This document shows, in pieces, positions 24,401 to 36,900 of a DNA stretch of 64,000 nucleotides. The DNA lies in the NCBI GenBank assembly GCA_948470475.1, contig OX419338.1, forward strand, positions 8,553,705 through 8,617,704, read 5' to 3'. A program made the translations under genes and the position numbers. The stretch comes from Galaxea fascicularis. Taxonomy: Eukaryota; Cnidaria; Anthozoa; Scleractinia; Euphylliidae. The first letter of the stretch is position 1. Each line of letters starts with the position of its first letter. The notes beneath the pieces are model-generated. The model did no database searches. It was not told the origin of the DNA and worked only from the letters and a program-made list of their open reading frames with translations.

Positions 24401-25396
24401 TGATTACAGTGTTTTCCACTGTGTACCTGGTTATTTCACATGGAATCACCAATGACGTTGAAACAATTAGAAAGGCGTGTGTATGCGTATGAGTAAAAGC
24501 TCGTGAAGGAAATCATCACCAGTGATAATGCCATTATCTCTGACAGATTCAATTGCTAAAATGTTCATAGAGGCCATTAGAAAATCTTAAGAATCGACTA
24601 CATTTGCTTAGCGTGAATTAATTAGCATTTAATGTGGTTGTAAAGTTCACTGTATAGTCCAGTGCGTCCGTTTTCTTCTAACGCTAACTAATTATTATAC
24701 AAAACGGTACCATGCTTACCACATCCACTATCTGGTTTAATGTGATTCCAAACACAACTGTAACCCTGTCTTTAATGCTTAGCACGGGCCGACGATCTTT
24801 ATTGTTTTTTGTTAAAAACTCCGTAAGCTTTTCCTCGTAATCGCCATCTGTGGATACACCATAGCTTCACGATTTGTTTGCAGAAGAACTTGGAGGGGGA
24901 GGGGGCAGGGGGATGGGCAGGGGGAGGGGGAACGGGGGGAAGGCGGGTTCATGTAACTGCAATATCATAACCACAGCGGCAATAACTGCAAAATGCAAAA
25001 TGTGTCGAGACTGTCGAAAATCGACGAAGTACCAAAGTGCTTTTACAGACATCTCTCTTAAGGTGCAAGTAATTTAGCTGAACACTGCTAACAATTCTTC
25101 GAAGATGACCCATCCTCCATCCAAGTCATACAATGTCGTACTCTTTTTCTTTAGCCATCTCAAGTCATACAATTTCGATATTAACCGACAAAGAAACAAC
25201 GACCAAATAAGAAAAGCATGTAGTCTGTATTTGTGTAAATAACTTATTTATCTTTGAACAGCCGTAACAAAGTTATACGTTTCCGTGGTACAAATTGAAA
25301 AAATTCCTGGTACTGACCTTGGATGGCTTCGTCAGCACCTACCGCGGCATACGCTAAACAACAAATTGGAAGGACAGCAAGGAGTATGGATCGCAT
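18466..25396 (-). CDS. Gene B: nicotinic acetylcholine receptor alpha-like subunit with repeat-bearing cytoplasmic loop, complete, 8 exons
   Basis: Same family and exon plan as gene A. Exons in transcript order: 25396-25318, 24847-24720, 23875-23831, 23671-23562, 21787-21643, 21468-21210, 20647-20475, 19431-18466; the frame closes at 634 residues. The signal peptide starts [10 protein letters not shown]; an upstream in-frame Met exists but precedes the hydrophobic core. Cys-loop is C157-C171, loop B GSWTYD, loop [10 protein letters not shown] with Cys221-222. That spacing has one more residue before PY than its neighbours and resembles vertebrate muscle alpha1. The loop-D Trp is replaced by Phe (SLFIRQ). 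M2 follows AGE and keeps Leu at 9'. The cytoplasmic loop is the longest of the five and carries about four degenerate repeats (roughly residues 374-500) around [12 protein letters not shown], with basic residues before the Ser. M4 ends SVGTSW. First-exon donor is the weaker GTCAGT. Confidence 0.92.
18880..19260 (-). repeat. In-frame tandem repeats in gene B cytoplasmic loop
   Basis: Within the last exon, blocks sharing an AGGTTGAAGTTTGGATC-like core (plus-strand sense) begin at 18914, 19013 and 19199. The 99-nt and 186-nt spacings keep frame. They encode KRxxSMAESxDPNFNLxxQ-type units; a more divergent fourth unit ([15 protein letters not shown]) lies between the second and third. Confidence 0.8.
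20767..21180. mobile_element. 414-bp TIR element in gene B intron 6 with 9-bp flanking repeats
   Basis: TACCCTGGGTGCCAGAGGT at the left and ACCTCTGGAGTCAGGGTA at the right are imperfect inverses. The flanks AGAATAAAA (20758-20766) and GGAATAAAA (21181-21189) match in 8 of 9 bases, a Mutator-like duplication length. It holds a diverged direct repeat (GGAAACCACG.TTTTC.T.GG.CAATC) and lies only 30 bp from exon 6. Confidence 0.75.
22292..23550. mobile_element. Hexamer-armed foldback element split by a LINE, gene B intron 4
   Basis: The left part (22292-22360) starts GCCTGGTTTACACGTGCGAT and continues TGCAAATGCAAACGCAAGG. The right part (23380-23550) repeats AACGCAAAC/TTTGCGTTTGCG words in inverted sense and ends GCGTAGCACGT. 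The LINE lies between them. It resembles the elements at 25,544 and 39,092. Confidence 0.6.
22361..23346 (+). mobile_element. LINE fragment, family 2 (degraded), antisense in gene B intron 4
   Basis: Frames with breaks read [13 protein letters not shown] (reverse transcriptase motif C), [65 protein letters not shown]. It is a 5'-truncated non-LTR element ending near a (GTAT)n tail at 23,335-23,346. Confidence 0.75.
23945..24395. repeat. G-rich to C-rich imperfect inverted repeat, gene B intron 2
   Basis: The left edge GGTCAAAAAGTACAGGGGGTGGGGG and right edge CCACCCCCTCCCCGCCCCCGTGGAACAAAACT are loosely complementary, with further GGGG/CCCC runs inside. Probably an old mobile element. Confidence 0.45.
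24892..24948. repeat. G-run tract (quadruplex-type) beside gene B exon 2
   Basis: Eight or more runs of three to six G on the plus strand (the gene B template strand). It lies about 45 bases upstream, in transcript sense, of the exon 2 acceptor. The transcript is C-rich there. Confidence 0.8.
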
Positions 25397-25543
25397 CTCA
25401 AGCTTGTTTGATTGGCCACACAGACGGATGTTGGGGCTTTTTCCTTGGTATATTGGTTCTTGATTTCTGGGGAAAGACAAATTTGATTTAATGACGTTTC
25501 TTTTTATTTAGTTTATTTAGATTTTTATTTGGTTAAACTTTAT

Positions 25544-25963
25544 GGCTGGTTTACACTTTGAAATTGAAGTAAGCTTGAGTCAGATATTCATGAGTAACCA
25601 CTTTTTAATGCGAGCCTCTAAAACACGTGCTACTCTGAGAGCAGGACACCAGAAATTGCCGTACACAAAGGATCGGCTAAACACATTGCTTATATAACAA
25701 TAGAACTGTTACATTATATAACGAACACAAAGCTACGTCAGACATAAGCATAAGCATAAGCATCAGTATAAACATAAGCGTAATGTGTGAACCGGGGTTA
25801 AGCATAGGCATGAGTGCAAGGAATGGAAAAAGTTCCATTCCTTGTGCTTGTGCTTGTGCTTATGCTTATATAACCACGGTTCACACATATATTTTTCTTA
25901 CGCTTATGTTTATGCTGATGCTTATGCTTATGCTTATGCTTATGTCAAAGTGTGAACCAGCCC
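25544..25963. mobile_element. Hexamer-armed foldback element upstream of gene B
   Basis: GGCTGGTTTACACTTTG at the left and CAAAGTGTGAACCAGCC at the right. Inner arms are (CATAAG)n at 25,742-25,765 and (CTTATG)n at 25,915-25,944, plus a second pair around GGAATGG/CCATTCC. Confidence 0.75.
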
Positions 25964-28900
25964 ATAGGCACGCAACGCGTGCAAAGGTTGACTCTTGTGC
26001 TCAGTGAATGGCAAAATCGTCCTTCTCAGTGTAGGAAAAATTATGTTTTGTTTTTGCTGTCTGTCTGTAGTCTGTCTGTAGTCTCATGAAGCGACTTCTA
26101 TTTTCCCTCATAAGTGAAACCTTTCGCTGGTTTATGAAAGAGGAACAGTGCTTTGCACAAGTGGATTTTGAGTTTAGAGTGGACACATCCTGTCGGTGGT
26201 AAAAATAGAGGGAAAACCGTCAAACATGTCTGAAACCTTTGAGGCTACCAAAACATTTTATGCTGATAATCCATTACAACAAACATCACTTTATCAGTGA
26301 CGGACGGTCAATCTGATTAAACCTGATCATGAGCACGAGATTCTACCAGTTGGAAAGATCAATCAGAAAGTAATTAGGACTCAATTAGGGTTACTGAGTC
26401 GACTGTTTATCGCAAGAATTGAAACCATTTTAGATCGAGTTCAGACCAGACCTGCTTCTCTAAGACAAACTACAACCGAATTCTTCCGCAGATAAAATTC
26501 GTTACAAACGACTGGATCAATAAATTGATACTGTGCCATTAAGCGAATTCAGTGACAGCTGCAAATCATTTCATCGTGTTCCCCTAATCTCAACGCTGAT
26601 ACGCTATATAAAGCAGTCATTTCAACATTAAAAAAAAAATGTACATATTCCTCCTCAATACAACGCAGAGTAATTTTCCACTTCTACTACAGAATATGTA
26701 CGACATTATGAAATGAGAAGCAGAAATCACAACAATTGCAAACGGCAAAATAATCACGTGACCACGACTTTCTCGTGTTTCCTGTTTCCTTTTTCTGTTT
26801 CATATCTACACAGCACCTCATCTATGTTCTCCACAAACGCAAGAATGATTTTGTATGGCCAGTTTTCACATATTAATTCTTTGGGATGAAGCAAGCGAAG
26901 CTAAGCGAGAATCTGAGGTTTGCCCTTGAATGAGCCGCAAACCGAAATGCTAAATACTCTAATTACGTTGGGTATAGCGAATGTCTCGGTTGGCAGGTAA
27001 AATTACACAGGCATTTCCAAACGTTCACAACTGAAGCAGTAACTGAAATACCAAAATTTCTACTCCACGGAATAGTTTATCACAACCGAGACGATCAAAT
27101 GACGGCGAAGAGGTAAGCCTACCTACCTACCCACGAAGTCACTCAGTACCGGCAAAGCGTGTGCAATTTCTTTACCCAATCCTGCGATTGTCGACGTTAC
27201 GCTTATGATTCAGCGTCCAGTTCTTCCTCCCCTCGAATTAAACGGAACAAAATACAGATCTCTGATTCGAGCCGAGCGTACCTCATGAGGTCAAAGGTGG
27301 ATATACATTAAGCGCTGCGTAAAATCGTCAAGACAATGAACAGGACACCTGAAATTAGTCACCTGAAATTTATGTTTTCTTTTTATCTTGCCATGATTAC
27401 TCCTACGCCTAAATAAACTCACGATGTATTAAAAAACTTTCTTGTAAGTCACGTTAGCCTTCCCTGGTCTAGTAATAGTGATCAGTTACGGAGGTTTCAG
27501 CACCAGAAAAGTAGAAAGATAAGGGGTTGTTCCGGTTGTTAAACAATTGATTCGTAAGCGCGCTTTTCGGTAAATAGGCTGGCTGTCTAATCAAATTTTC
27601 TTGATATTCAATTGTTGATTCTTTGTCGCTTGCTTCAATTTGTGATAAAAATCATAAATATTTTGGAAAACTGGCATGCATAAAAAAACATCTTTATGGT
27701 GATTGATAAATTTTTTGATCGCTTCACTAACAAATTAATTAAATTGTGCTTACTAACGGCAAAAAAAAACAATAACGTGATCAATCAAACTGCATTCACT
27801 ACCAAAATAACGGTGGTATTATTGCCTTGGTGCGTTGTGTGGGTTTTAGTGAGGACCTAAACAATTAGTAGTGTTGATTGGCAAGTCATAAATGGGTTGC
27901 CTCCAGTACAGGAGTAACGGCTGTGATTGAGAGCCAAACTGTCCGCCCGGCCGCCAGAAACCAGCCCTAAAGAATAGAACAAACAAAAAAGACGGCACCA
28001 CAGTGAAGTGACTTTCCAAGAACTCGGCTATGGTAGAAACAAAATAAAAGTATTAAACGTATCCGTGACCAAATGATTTTCGATCTTATCTTGAAACGAC
28101 TTAAAGTCAAACGTAAACAAACAGGGCACGTACGGCACGAGTGATACGATTCGCCCGGGACTGTGACTAGTAAAATAAACTTTCGCACGAGGGAATGGGG
28201 CTCCTGAGGGAGTCCCATATTGGCAGCAAATTCATTCTAACTAAATCGGTCTGTGAAAACGCTGTGACATTAATATAGAGCAGTTGTACGCTCCCAGTGA
28301 TGGGCTCCTATCATTTTTAATTGTAATTAAAAGAAAAAAGAATGAAATTAAATGCATATGCAGTTTCTGAGTCTTTAGCCGAATCCCCAATCGTTTACCT
28401 CATCGGTGCTAAACTCGCCTTTGCGTCTTTGATCCACCGAACCTGTGGAAACTGAATTGCGAAACTGGTAAGAATGTTGATGCTATTGAACTGAGTTCCT
28501 CTCGAGCCTGCGGCTGCGATAGACAAGTAATAACTTACATGTAGTCCATGACTGATTTTTTTCCCTAGCATTAAGTATAGCATAAACCAAATTCGTGAAC
28601 AGCAAAAATAACCCGAATGCAACTGGTGGTGAAGACGTCTGGGTAAGAATCCAAATTCAAATATGAACATGTGCAACTGAAATAAAAGGATGAACTTTAT
28701 TGCGCAAAGTGATCAGCGATTATTCTTAAGTTAAGCATAAAAAACAGCACCATATCTACATACTAATCTTTACCACTAAAAACGAGCGTCGAGCATCTTT
28801 TTAAATTTCACTATGTATGTAAATGATTAAGAAAATGTTTGTTTGCTGAGTGGTTAGGTTCAGGGGGCAACCTAGAAAAGAAATTAGGATGTTTCAAGTT

Positions 28901-29562
28901 TTCGCCAAATGTTGGTGAACTCGTACTTTTCTTACAATTATTAGTAAGAGCTTGCAGGGGTCTGTGTTCGTTATCAGATTGCTTTTGTTAGCGTTGAAAT
29001 GTTTTATAGGACAGAAAGGGTCGAGAGAGCATGCACCCCAAGACATTTGAACAACCAATTTTCTCTGTCTCCACCATAGCATATAAAAATATTAGAAAGT
29101 GTTCGGAATGAGTTCAACAGACGTTTAAGGTGGCCGACATTGGTTTCTGTTAGTTTACAGCTGTTCATTGATGGTGCCAAACAAATGCCCAATCATTGAT
29201 AAACAAGTTATGAATTTTATTCACTAGGTAGGTCACCATAGCAATACCATAACCACGGAAATACTGTGACGAACTCGGTAACCCCCATTTTATATTGTTG
29301 AAACCTAAAACCCTTAAGCGTTCAAAACCTTTTAAAAAGGGGTGTTTCTCACAGATTGTAGTGTTGCCATGGTGACCTTTTAAGTAAAGGCAACAACGCT
29401 CTCAGATTGGTAGTAATAATGCATCAAAGTAAAAGTCATGGAAAGTGTTGGAAACCGTTGTGAGCCGCCTAAAGTTACAAACGTGGCCAGTTTACAGCAA
29501 TAATCCAGTCACCATATTGGACGAGTTAGTGGAAGACCTGGAACGAGTATTACTCCCTCCCC
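25964..29562. other. Spacer between genes B and C, no recognised gene
   Basis: Only short frames on both strands. Minor features are CTGTCTGTAGT repeats near 26,060 and CCTA repeats near 27,120. The gene B promoter should lie at the far left of this spacer. Confidence 0.4.
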
Positions 29563-29614
29563 CTCGCTTTGTCACTCGTCCCAGATCTTCCACTGTGACG
29601 AGTGACAAAGCGAG
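29563..29614. repeat. Hairpin with perfect 18-bp arms
   Basis: CTCGCTTTGTCACTCGTC (29563-29580) and GACGAGTGACAAAGCGAG (29597-29614) separated by 16 bases. A weaker outer pair is GGAAGACCTGG / CCAGATCTTCC. Confidence 0.85.
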
Positions 29615-29752
29615 CCACCAATCACACTATTATTAACATAAAAGAAGACTGATACCGATGAACCCGATGAAACCACAATCTTGGGGACTAGGATTGAATC
29701 AAGGCCTTACGCAAACTCTGTTTGCATCAAACTTGCTGCCAAAAAAACAGAT

Positions 29753-30128
29753 ACACCCTTTTTTTTTAAGAACTATTTTTATAAGAACGTCGAGACTGAG
29801 ATTAGCCAAAATTAAAAGAACACACTCAGGTTGAGAGCCAGTAAGAACGCCTTTAACTTGCTCACCCGGTTTTGTTGCGTTGTGAACATCCAAGTGTGTT
29901 TAATGCTTTTTGAAAAGTCAAATTTACCAAGACTTGGTTGGCGCGACATCTTGTTCGTGGCATCAGAGCAAGCCGCACAAGCATGCGACAAGCAACTTAA
30001 GGTTTCCTGGTCAAGTCCGCATACTATACCACGCAACTTTAGAAAATCTTAAGAACGTTTTCAGACTCAAATCGCCAAACGTTAAGCCTCGGCTCCAAAA
30101 TTAGACGTAGTCATAAAAAAAAGAGCGT
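29753..30128 (-). mobile_element. TIR element, ACACCCTTTTT family, copy 2 (376 bp)
   Basis: ACACCCTTTTTTT at the left and AAAAAAAAGAGCGT at the right with TA on both sides. The minus-strand text follows copy 1 at 4,931-5,314 throughout, including GGAGCCGAGGCTTAACGTT and CGACGTTCTTATAAAAA. Confidence 0.8.
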
Positions 30129-30968
30129 ATTTGTCATTTTGGCTAATCGATCTTCTTCAATGATTGCTTCTATGGAGCGGTTTCCAATTGTGGTGAAACC
30201 AAAACCAATTCAATTATTCTGACCAATCAAATCAGACGCAAGCAGCTCCAATGAACTGAAGAGACCGTCGAAAGCAAATACATGCAGCCTACGTCAATGG
30301 CGGGAGAACCAATGCAAGCAATTCATGGTTTCTTGGTTTTAGTTTTGCTTCAGTGTGAAGAAAAGCAAACAAAAGTTACTTTTTAGTGTCAATTGAAAAC
30401 CATTCTATCACGTTCAGTTCTAATTACATAAAATTTAATCATATGAAGCATCTAACTTTTCATGTAAAGTAACATTCTGTCCACTGTTTCCTAATTAACC
30501 AGTAGAACTGACGGTTATTTATGTACCACTGAATAAGCTTTTGTCGACTTTTTGAATTGAAAGGGATAATTAAGAAAAATGAAGTAATATTATCGAGCAA
30601 CGATTTAAAGTGTACCATTTGTATGTTGACATTCATAGTGCAATTGTTAAAATGTATCAGCAAAATAAGGTCATTACGACTGAAAGGTAGTGAAAACGAC
30701 ATTATCAAAAATATGGAACGAAAACTTTTAGCTTGATTTTGTACAGGATCAGCACTCATTTTCCAGTTGGCTAATTTAAAAAGTTCAACTTCGCATTTTT
30801 AGCACATTCCCGGCTTTATAAACCTTTCGCATTCCAATCACAACACTACCCTGAAGTGTAAGGTAGTGATTTGCTAATCTCCATGGAAACAGTATTGTTT
30901 CCTCGCGGCATATCAACCACCTAGTCAAGGTAGAGTTAATCAGGAGTTCTTCACGTATTTGCAGTGTA
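30129..30968. other. Spacer and 3' flank of gene C
   Basis: No gene recognised. The 3' UTR of gene C must lie at the right end; no canonical AATAAA is obvious close by. Confidence 0.35.
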
Positions 30969-33900
30969 CTAGTCGTACTTTGGAAGCTGTAAGAAAAGTG
31001 CAGCAAGAGAGCCCACTAGAGTGAAAAAGAAAACCCACATAAACAGGGAGTCCATGATGGATGCCGCCATCATCCATTCTTCCCTTTGCTTTCCTTCTTC
31101 GTCTTCCGCTTCTTTCGCCTCAACCAACTTCTCCAAAGCGTTTGCAATTGTCCCTTGTTTGTAGGTTATGGCTCTTGTCAGGTTACTCCTATCATCAAAC
31201 TCCTCCGAAGTGCCATTCTCCAAGAAAGGCTCCCCTGGTTCCCGTTCATCTGACCCGTGTCGGGCTCGGGTTTCCGTTGGCCACCTTCCGCTGACCAATC
31301 CTGAGAGTCTCCTCGGAATAAGCGTTTCGATGTATCCATTCTCAGACCTAAGCACTGAAAGTTTTCGTCTTTCAAATGGACTGCCGGTTTCCAGTGGGTT
31401 TTCGTCATCGCGAAGCTTCTTGTGGAAGATTTTTCCCAGACAGCGGAGAACGACAAACCGCAGCCAGTCAGGCATCTTGTGAATGGCAGGGTTGTTAAAA
31501 TGGTACTTAAGAACAACACACGTCCCTATCAAGGCAACTCCAACCTGTGAAAAGAATCATAGAATAATATTTAATCAACGGCGCCTGGCCAGGGCTGTTT
31601 ATTGCGGACGTATTGGATTTTTAGGGGGCTAGTAAAAGAGGAGTGTTGTTTCTTGCGAAAACGATTGGAATTTAGCAAATGTTAAACATTTAAAACATAT
31701 ATCTTATTAACCAAGTGCGAGGGCCGTACTGGGAGAATATCGGCCCTCGGTCTTTTTTGTACGGACCGAGCGCAGCAAGGTCCGCACAAAAAAGACCGAG
31801 GGGCAATATTCTCCCAGTGCGGTCCCGAACAAACTTGGTTAATAAGAGATTTATTACACGAGTGAAGACAACGCGGGAACAACGCGGGATCATTCGGGAC
31901 AATACCCGGTCCAATACTAAGAGAATATTGGACTGGCAATAGAGCACTTTTATTGGTCGATTTTAGTTATTGGCCCTCTGACTGCCTAACTCGTGTAATA
32001 AAAGACAAGACTGGCAGCAGAGAGTAATCTGAATACGGAGGGTCACCCAGAATCAATAAGTCCAGCGTACGGATTCCTGATAAATGGCCACTTAAAATTT
32101 GTGATTGGTATTTGATATAATTCGAGATTAGCGCAACTTGTTTTATCTTTTGGCATAAATTTTATAAGGGGCCTTTATTAGGTAGGGGCGTTTACAATTA
32201 AATATATGTTAATCGGGCGCATAAAGAATACTAGGTGGGCGTCTATTATTAATTAATATCATTTACAATGCTACAGTCCACTGATTATAATTACTAGAAA
32301 GGACCTCTCGTCCACCGCAGCCGGCTGCTATCATTTGAAACATTGACATAGTTGTACCTCAAAAATACAGCAAGAATAGAACGTGGAGATGATGGACACT
32401 GCGTCTGATGTGGGCGGGATAATTTCAGCTACCAGCAGCATAAAAACAGTCATGGCAAGAAGATTGGTGATAACCAACGAGAGACGCTCACCAGAGTCAG
32501 GGGGAAGATAAAATGACAGAATTGTTAGACCTGAGGACAAAATAAATGAACAAATCGTCACTCCAACCTTCTGTGGTTGGTTTCAAGTCAAATGTAAGAA
32601 CAACTAGCCAGTAGGTTGCTTGTCGAAGAGGCTTTGGAGACAGCATTGATCAAAACAAATTGAACCGGCTTTGAGTTAATTAAGTTAATCCCAAAGAAGA
32701 AATGAAAAAAGAAAAAACGATCTCAGATACTAGCTCGGCAATCGCAATATTGATCTTGAGAGGTGACCGATGCTTGGGCAGCAAAAAGGTACCATTTGGC
32801 GAGTATATTTTAGACTCCTCTAGTCCATGGACGAGTTTGTTAAAAAGTTAAGGTCGAGCACTGATTTAGTCAAGCATCTAACGGATGTAACTAAAAAGCA
32901 GGGAAACGGGGAACGGGACGTGGGGATCTGGGAACGAGTGTTCAGCGGTAATCCGCATCAAACTCCAAAATGGAGAACGAGAAAATCGAAGCTAAAGCTC
33001 GTTCCCCGTTCCCGCTCTTAGCAACACTAATTACCCAAACATTATCTATCTTTGTGATCAGTTTCCTGAACGATATTGTAAGGTATACCGTTTGGGTCAA
33101 AAATAGCTGATTTTATCCACTCATGGCGCTCGGTACGACACTGTGATCAAAACAAATATTTCTAATGTATTTTGGCCAGAGAGCAGCTGAGATTTCTGTT
33201 GTTCATCTCGATTTTGCCTGAAGCTTGTCCCTAAATATGGCTGGCAAAATTTAGTACATGCTCAGAATCTCCATATCCGGTTATCAAATAAATAGGGTAT
33301 GAGATGAAAAAAATAAATTAGGAGAAGAAGAAATTACTTCCTCATCACAAAGTGACCAAAAGAAAAACAAACTTTTGAAACTTCAGCTAAATTTCGGCTG
33401 AGTTTGCCATTTACATTTGTAGCTGTTTTCTGCAGTGCAGTCAGTGTATTTTAATTGAGACACGAAGAAATGTCCGGATCCAATAATCAATGTTGTTATT
33501 TTCAAGTTTTCTTTATGAATTGGTTGCTTTTGAAGCACATTGTATGCAGTGTAGTTTAGACCTGAACTCTATGGATAAACTATATGGAATTACTGACTCT
33601 ATCACCTTATTTTATGTGCTTCCTTGTCTTACCTACGATAACAAGACACGGAATGATCATGTTGAAGAAAAAAAATAGAGTCCTCCTGCGGATCTTCACA
33701 GTGTAAGTGACATCAGGATACGGAGCATCACAGCACACGTATTTTATCTCATTCCTTTCGCAAGGAACTCCGACCAATTCCCATTCTCCATTTTTCACAA
33801 ATTTCGCATTGTCAGCCTCATCTGCCTCCTTTACCAAATCCAGACTATAACCATCATATGTCCAGGAACCAAACTTCAACTGGCAGTGTTGCTCATCAAA

Positions 33901-36900
33901 CGGGAAATATTTAACGTAGATTTTGCACGAGCTAAGCAGGATTATTGGAGCAAGCCAGAGGTTAGTGCCATCATTGCTAACTTTTATTTGCTGTTGAAAT
34001 CTCTCCAGAGATCCGTCAGAGCTTCCATCTGCGCTGGTGAAGATTAAAACATACTTGTTGTTAAATGGATACCTCTATTACCACACACTTCATGTTCTCT
34101 TTGACTTACGTAGCTTTTTAAAACGCACTGCGTTTAATATAATATTTATATTACAGCTACCGTAATTTATTTGAAACAAAGAAGACTTTGCAACTTTCAA
34201 TGATTTCCATTAGTTCCCGGGTAATGTGACAGAAGCGAAATCTCAAACGGCGCACTTTACAGGTAAATAGAGAAGCAGTCAATTCAACATTCCGCTGCTT
34301 AATACTGAGCAAGAAACCACACATGTTTGTTTCCTTTGAGGGAAAAAAATTCTAGTTTAGGGGTACTGGTCGCGGACGTCGATCACACAAGGCAAGTTGT
34401 TGTAAGGTACTGCTCTTTTCGCTTCCTTTTAGCCTTTGTTTTGCTTTTTGAATGGAGAATTTGACATTTACTTGCATCTCCACTTCTGAAGAATCAGAAC
34501 GTGATTGCTTATAACCTCTACACTTAATTTTAGACCGAAAATTATACTGATTGCGCACACGACATGTAAGCAAAAGTATTGTAGAGTAAAATAGACATTA
34601 TATTAGCTAAAGATTGACAGCATGACTCCCCAATGAAACCAATAATAAATGCAAATGAAAATATTCCAGGAAATATCTTCGCCTTTTGTGGCCGATTTTG
34701 CTCGTGATGCAGTTAGTACTCACTTATTGTAGAGAGCCAGGTCTGGTTTCCAAATATCTGAGGGGTTGACATTTATCTCTGAAATTCCTCCATAATGTGT
34801 CGCATTCCAACGAAGAAAAGGATTGTTCCATTTCTGTAGCATTAGAAATGAGGAGAAAAATACACTTTAAGCCCTGTCACCGGTTTGTCACTCATTCCAT
34901 TATGGCAAATTACTATGCAGAGGAACACGTCACGTGTATTAAGAATAACATGCGTCATGAACTAATTAAGGAATAGAAGAACAAAACTGTCTGCACGACA
35001 AAAGACTGTTTCAAGTCTCTAGATGACATCCAAAAAATCTTGAAATTTTGAGAGACCATTTTCTACGGCCATGATGTGAGACTGTGGGATTATATAATGA
35101 GGTTGAAGGTAGTTCAGCAAACTAAGGCGCTTTAAGTGGATTAAATTCTAAGTAAAGTAAAGTGTTTTTTAGCTCACTTAGACCCGCTTAGCAGATAAGA
35201 CTCTTGCTATTATGAATCCGACTGAACGACGAGTTCAGATAAAGTATTCAGCTTACTCTCACCTGTCTGACCCAGATGCTTAATTTCATCATCTCATTTC
35301 TCTCGTCCTGTAGAGAAAAGATAAAACATCTAGTTTTATGCTGCATAAACTACTCTGGGCTATAATAATGAGGCGGTGCAGTATTCTGGTCTCTCAGTTA
35401 TCAGTGATGATGCCATTGTCATAAAAGACAACTTATGTTTATGCAAGATAACGAAGATGCAATACACCCAATAGACCCTTCTCCAAAATGGCGGCAATGG
35501 ATTCGAATGAGTTAGATTGAACTGAATGAAAAACTGATACCTGAAATAGGAAGAGCACCTTCACTTTAAGTTTCAGTTTAAATGTTGGTGCTGTTTCTAA
35601 ATATCGCCTCAAAACATCGATCTAATGTGAATGATAGATTTTACAATGACTGAGAGAATTTTCGCACGCTGATTGGCTAATTTTTATCATCAGTAAGAGT
35701 ACAGACACATGAAAGACTCAATCATTTTCGAGCTAGCGTGAACCGCGAACATTTTTACGCGTTGTTACACACTCAAAACATTCAAGTTTGTCCAGACAAA
35801 CTGTCAGACACGTTTTAAGGGTGAATATGTCAAATTTTGACATATTTACCCTAAAAAAACGTGTCAGTTTGTCTGGACAAACTTGAATGTTTTGAGTGTG
35901 TAACAACGTGTAAAAATGTTCGCAGTTCACGCCAGCTCGAAAATGGTAGTACAGTTCAGCGCCGTTTAGTTCTCGAAAGTAAGTGACAAAAAGCATCCAA
36001 ACGGGACTACTTGAAAGAGAAAATCATCTAAATTGTTTTAAAGGTGAATTTTTATTCAGATTAGATTCAACTGTAAAGGAAAAACGTCAGAGTTTTTAAC
36101 GTGGAACTCGATGAATGGAATCTGTTTAATTTTTCCGTGTTTAAAATACAACAAGCAGTTTCCTTCGCAGACGCTCTTTTGGCTCGTCACGCAATCTTTC
36201 CTCCCCAACGAACGTCTGCTGAAATAACCGGCGATTTGCGTAGTCCAATCAGAGCGCACTTCCCAATCCTGGAAGTGTACTTTGAACTTGGACGCGCTCC
36301 GTCAACAGTTTGTGTTTCACGACAGCCCCTGCAATGGTTTCATAGTCCGACAGCAAACGTTTGTTGACAGTTTTACTGGGATAGTGAATTCATATTTTCA
36401 CTACAGAACTTCCGTGGGCTGACGGTCTGTCCCCGATTTTGCGAGCAAGACATTTTGTATCGGAGTAGATCATGTCATATTAGGCGCCGAGATAGGTGAA
36501 GGTAGGATACACGAACCGGCTTCGTTTGTTAGCTGCGGAGTTTGAGGGATTTCCTCGGTGCTTGGCGAAGTAATCCCTGATTGACTTCGGCAACCCTCCA
36601 ATAATGCAGAACTTTCGCCATTGTCTTCTTCCGAAGAAAAAGAAGTGGTAGGGAAGGTGACAAATTTCAGTGATTTTGCTGCGGTACGTTTAATTTAAGA
36701 GTCGAAGGTGCGATTGTCGCAATAATATCCACCTCCGTTTCAGTTGAATCTCGCCGTACTCGCTTCGTTCTTATTACAGCTTTCTTGTAGTTCTCCTTAA
36801 ATCTCCTCTTGCACTGCTCGCAGGTGTGCTTTAAATTTTTTAAGTGAAGTAACCGCTTACAACATTGGGAAAGGACGATCGTACGCGTGTCGCTCAAGGA

